DNA from: Apostichopus californicus
Lineage: Eukaryota; Echinodermata; Holothuroidea; Aspidochirotida; Stichopodidae
Direction: 5' to 3'
Length of the DNA stretch: 64,000 nucleotides
Assembly (NCBI GenBank): GCA_020650975.1
Contig: JAIPMN010000236.1
Location: 1 to 64,000, forward strand
Made by a program: the position numbers and the translations under genes. Below, one piece after another: positions 62,427 to 64,000 of the stretch. Position 1 is the first letter of the stretch. Each line of letters starts with the position of its first letter. Under the pieces are notes generated by a model. It did not search any database. It saw only the letters and a program-made list of their open reading frames with translations, and was not told the origin of the DNA.

Positions 62427-62890
62427 TGCTTGTTAACACTGTAACTCAAAATGTTAATGGTGGAGTAACGTCATACTTTGTATGTGGATCTGTCTTATTG
62501 AGTACAAGAAGCCTAGTGTTTTCTGAGAAGTTCAATGTTCATTTGGGGTCACCTTAGGTCGAAGTCTGGAAACTTTGTGAACACGATAACTCAAAAAGTA
62601 CATTTTTGTTGGTGTACTGATTCAACTTGTTGAGTTCAAGAACCCTATTTGAAATTGGTGGAGGTCAAAGGTCATTTGCGGTCAACAGTTAAATGAAAGT
62701 CTGAATATCTTGTAAACACGATAATACAACGAGTACATCTTTCTTGAACTTAATACTTAGGATGTAGATCCAGCTTGGTGAGTGCAAGAATCCTATCGAA
62801 ATTGGTAGAGGTCAAAGGTCACATGAGGTCAACAGGCATCAAAGTCTGAAAACCTTTTAAACATCATAACTCAAGGTTATCTCAAATGGA
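62427..62890 (+). repeat. Old tandem repeat (period about 140 bp) carrying DR1 motifs
   Basis: About 3.3 diverged units share GTCTGAAAACCTT, AAACACGATAACTCAA, GAGTACATCTTT, TTGAGTGCAAGAA, CCTAT, GAAATTGGTGGAGGTCAAAGG and GGTCAAC. Two units hold a perfect AGGTCA-A-AGGTCA (62662-62674 and 62809-62821). Lies to the right of the FAHD2 exon 62010-62100, in its intron. Confidence 0.8.
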
Positions 62891-63559
62891 CAGCAAACTG
62901 GCTCAAGGGGTCAACAGGTTATCTCAAATGGGTGTAAGCTGGTTCTAATGGTGGAAAACTTGGCCATTTTCTCAAAAATATTTCACATTGTATAAACAGT
63001 GTCATGTAACTCTCAACAACTAGTAAAGGGATTCGATAGCTCAAAATAGGTAAAATGTGTCTATTTCATGTAGGAAGACTGTTCTTTCTGGATATTGAAA
63101 CATTTTTGTTTACAAATCTACACTGTAAAATCCTTATGAGTGAATGACGTGGTTGATGCCCACAAGGGATTTCTACAAATCTTTTCTGGTTCTCACTTTA
63201 TTCATCAGCAAAATTCAACTTACTTGATTTACGTAAGTCAGATAGTTTATTTTGAATTTTGAGATAATGGTATGGCAAGGAATCACAAAGCTAACTGTCG
63301 TTCTGGTTAGAGTTTATAACAATCGAACAAGGGCCAACGTCATCAATCCACTCCCTCACTTGACTTGTCAATTGTTCTTGTTACATGTTACAAAGGAATT
63401 CATCTTGCCCATATGTTGCAATTAACTGAAAAATAACCTTCAGCACTAATCATATATAGTTATTTGTAAAGTAGGCCAGGCTAAGGTATATACAGCAAAA
63501 TGACAGTATTTTGAATCTATGCATTTGTCAATATTTGTTTATTTAACATTGTGCTTGCC

Positions 63560-63960
63560 ACCAACTAAGTGTTGGATAGCTTAATTTAAAGAGTGCTGAG
63601 CTTACTGGTTTGAATCCCATTCAGCTCAATAATTCCTCTTCTCTCTTAACGTTTGTATCTAATTTCCCAGGCAATTTCCCGTCAAATCATAAAATATGCC
63701 ATAAAACAGCGGAATTTCTTTTGAAACCTCTTCACTGCTGCTTCTTGGGTTGTCTCAGTTGGAATTGGGGTGTGATCCTTTGTATTACATGTTATGTAAA
63801 GTACTGTGGCTTTTAACTGACACCCCAGGAAAGAGTAATGGCTATGTAGGGCTTACCATCACCACCAACTAAGGGCTGGATAGTTTTAGCTGGTAGAGTG
63901 AGGGATTATAACCCTTAGGTCACTGGTTTGAACCTTGCCAACACTTTCTCTGTTCTTTGC
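63560..63960 (+). mobile_element. Two degenerate tRNA-like SINE heads
   Basis: At about 63562-63625 and 63868-63940 the shared start CACCAACTAAG(T/G)G(T/C)TGGATAG is followed at tRNA spacing by B-box-like GGTTTGAATCCC and GGTTTGAACCT. Neither folds into a full tRNA. They look like two members of one tRNA-derived SINE family inserted near each other in the FAHD2 intron. Confidence 0.5.
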
Positions 63961-64000
63961 AAGATAGCTGTTGTGATCAGTCTCTGAACGTGTCCTTAAT

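Overview
The window is a gene-containing segment of an AT-rich, intron-rich animal genome. The gene set (a whirlin-type PDZ scaffold, leucyl aminopeptidase LAP3, Mediator subunit MED28, a FAHD2-type hydrolase), the vertebrate-like protein sequences and the mix of tRNA-derived SINEs, CR1/L2-like LINE tails, TTAA-target MITEs and hAT-derived genes suggest an invertebrate deuterostome, most likely an echinoderm. The species cannot be fixed from the sequence alone. Two 10-N gaps show that it is draft assembly sequence.

Layout. 1-4.2 kb: no gene seen. 4.2 kb: a complete tRNA-His (GTG) on the minus strand. 5.5-8.1 kb (+): an intronless 853-codon ORF for a hAT-transposase-derived zinc-finger protein that looks like a host gene rather than a live transposon. 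8-18.4 kb: no further gene, but a relic hAT terminus and a 74-bp minisatellite. 18.4-36.5 kb (-): a complete whirlin (WHRN)-like gene. Seventeen exons join in phase to give about 1232 residues in the order HN, PDZ, PDZ, HN, proline-rich region, PDZ. 38.3-49.6 kb (+): complete LAP3, 13 coding exons and 545 residues, with every M17 metal-binding and catalytic residue present. 52.0-56.5 kb (-): complete MED28, 4 exons and 181 residues. 57.2 kb to beyond the right edge (+): FAHD2-like, five exons present and the last exon outside the window.

WHRN and LAP3 are head to head, as are MED28 and FAHD2; LAP3 and MED28 converge tail to tail. LAP3 and MED28 are also neighbours in human (4p15.32), so this linkage looks ancestral. 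The proteins do not form one pathway. WHRN is a scaffold of actin-based protrusions and cilia, LAP3 and FAHD2 are housekeeping hydrolases, and MED28 belongs to the Mediator head.

Introns and spacers hold most of the unusual structure: two related solo-LTR-like fossils, two TTAA MITEs flanking one FAHD2 exon, a SINE with target-site duplication, 5'-truncated LINE tails, a long hairpin, tandem repeats that carry nuclear-receptor DR1 motifs, and a templated duplication that copied the last LAP3 splice acceptor into its 3' region. I did not find a clearly new multi-gene system. The strongest candidates for novelty are the apparently domesticated hAT protein and the templated splice-acceptor duplication.
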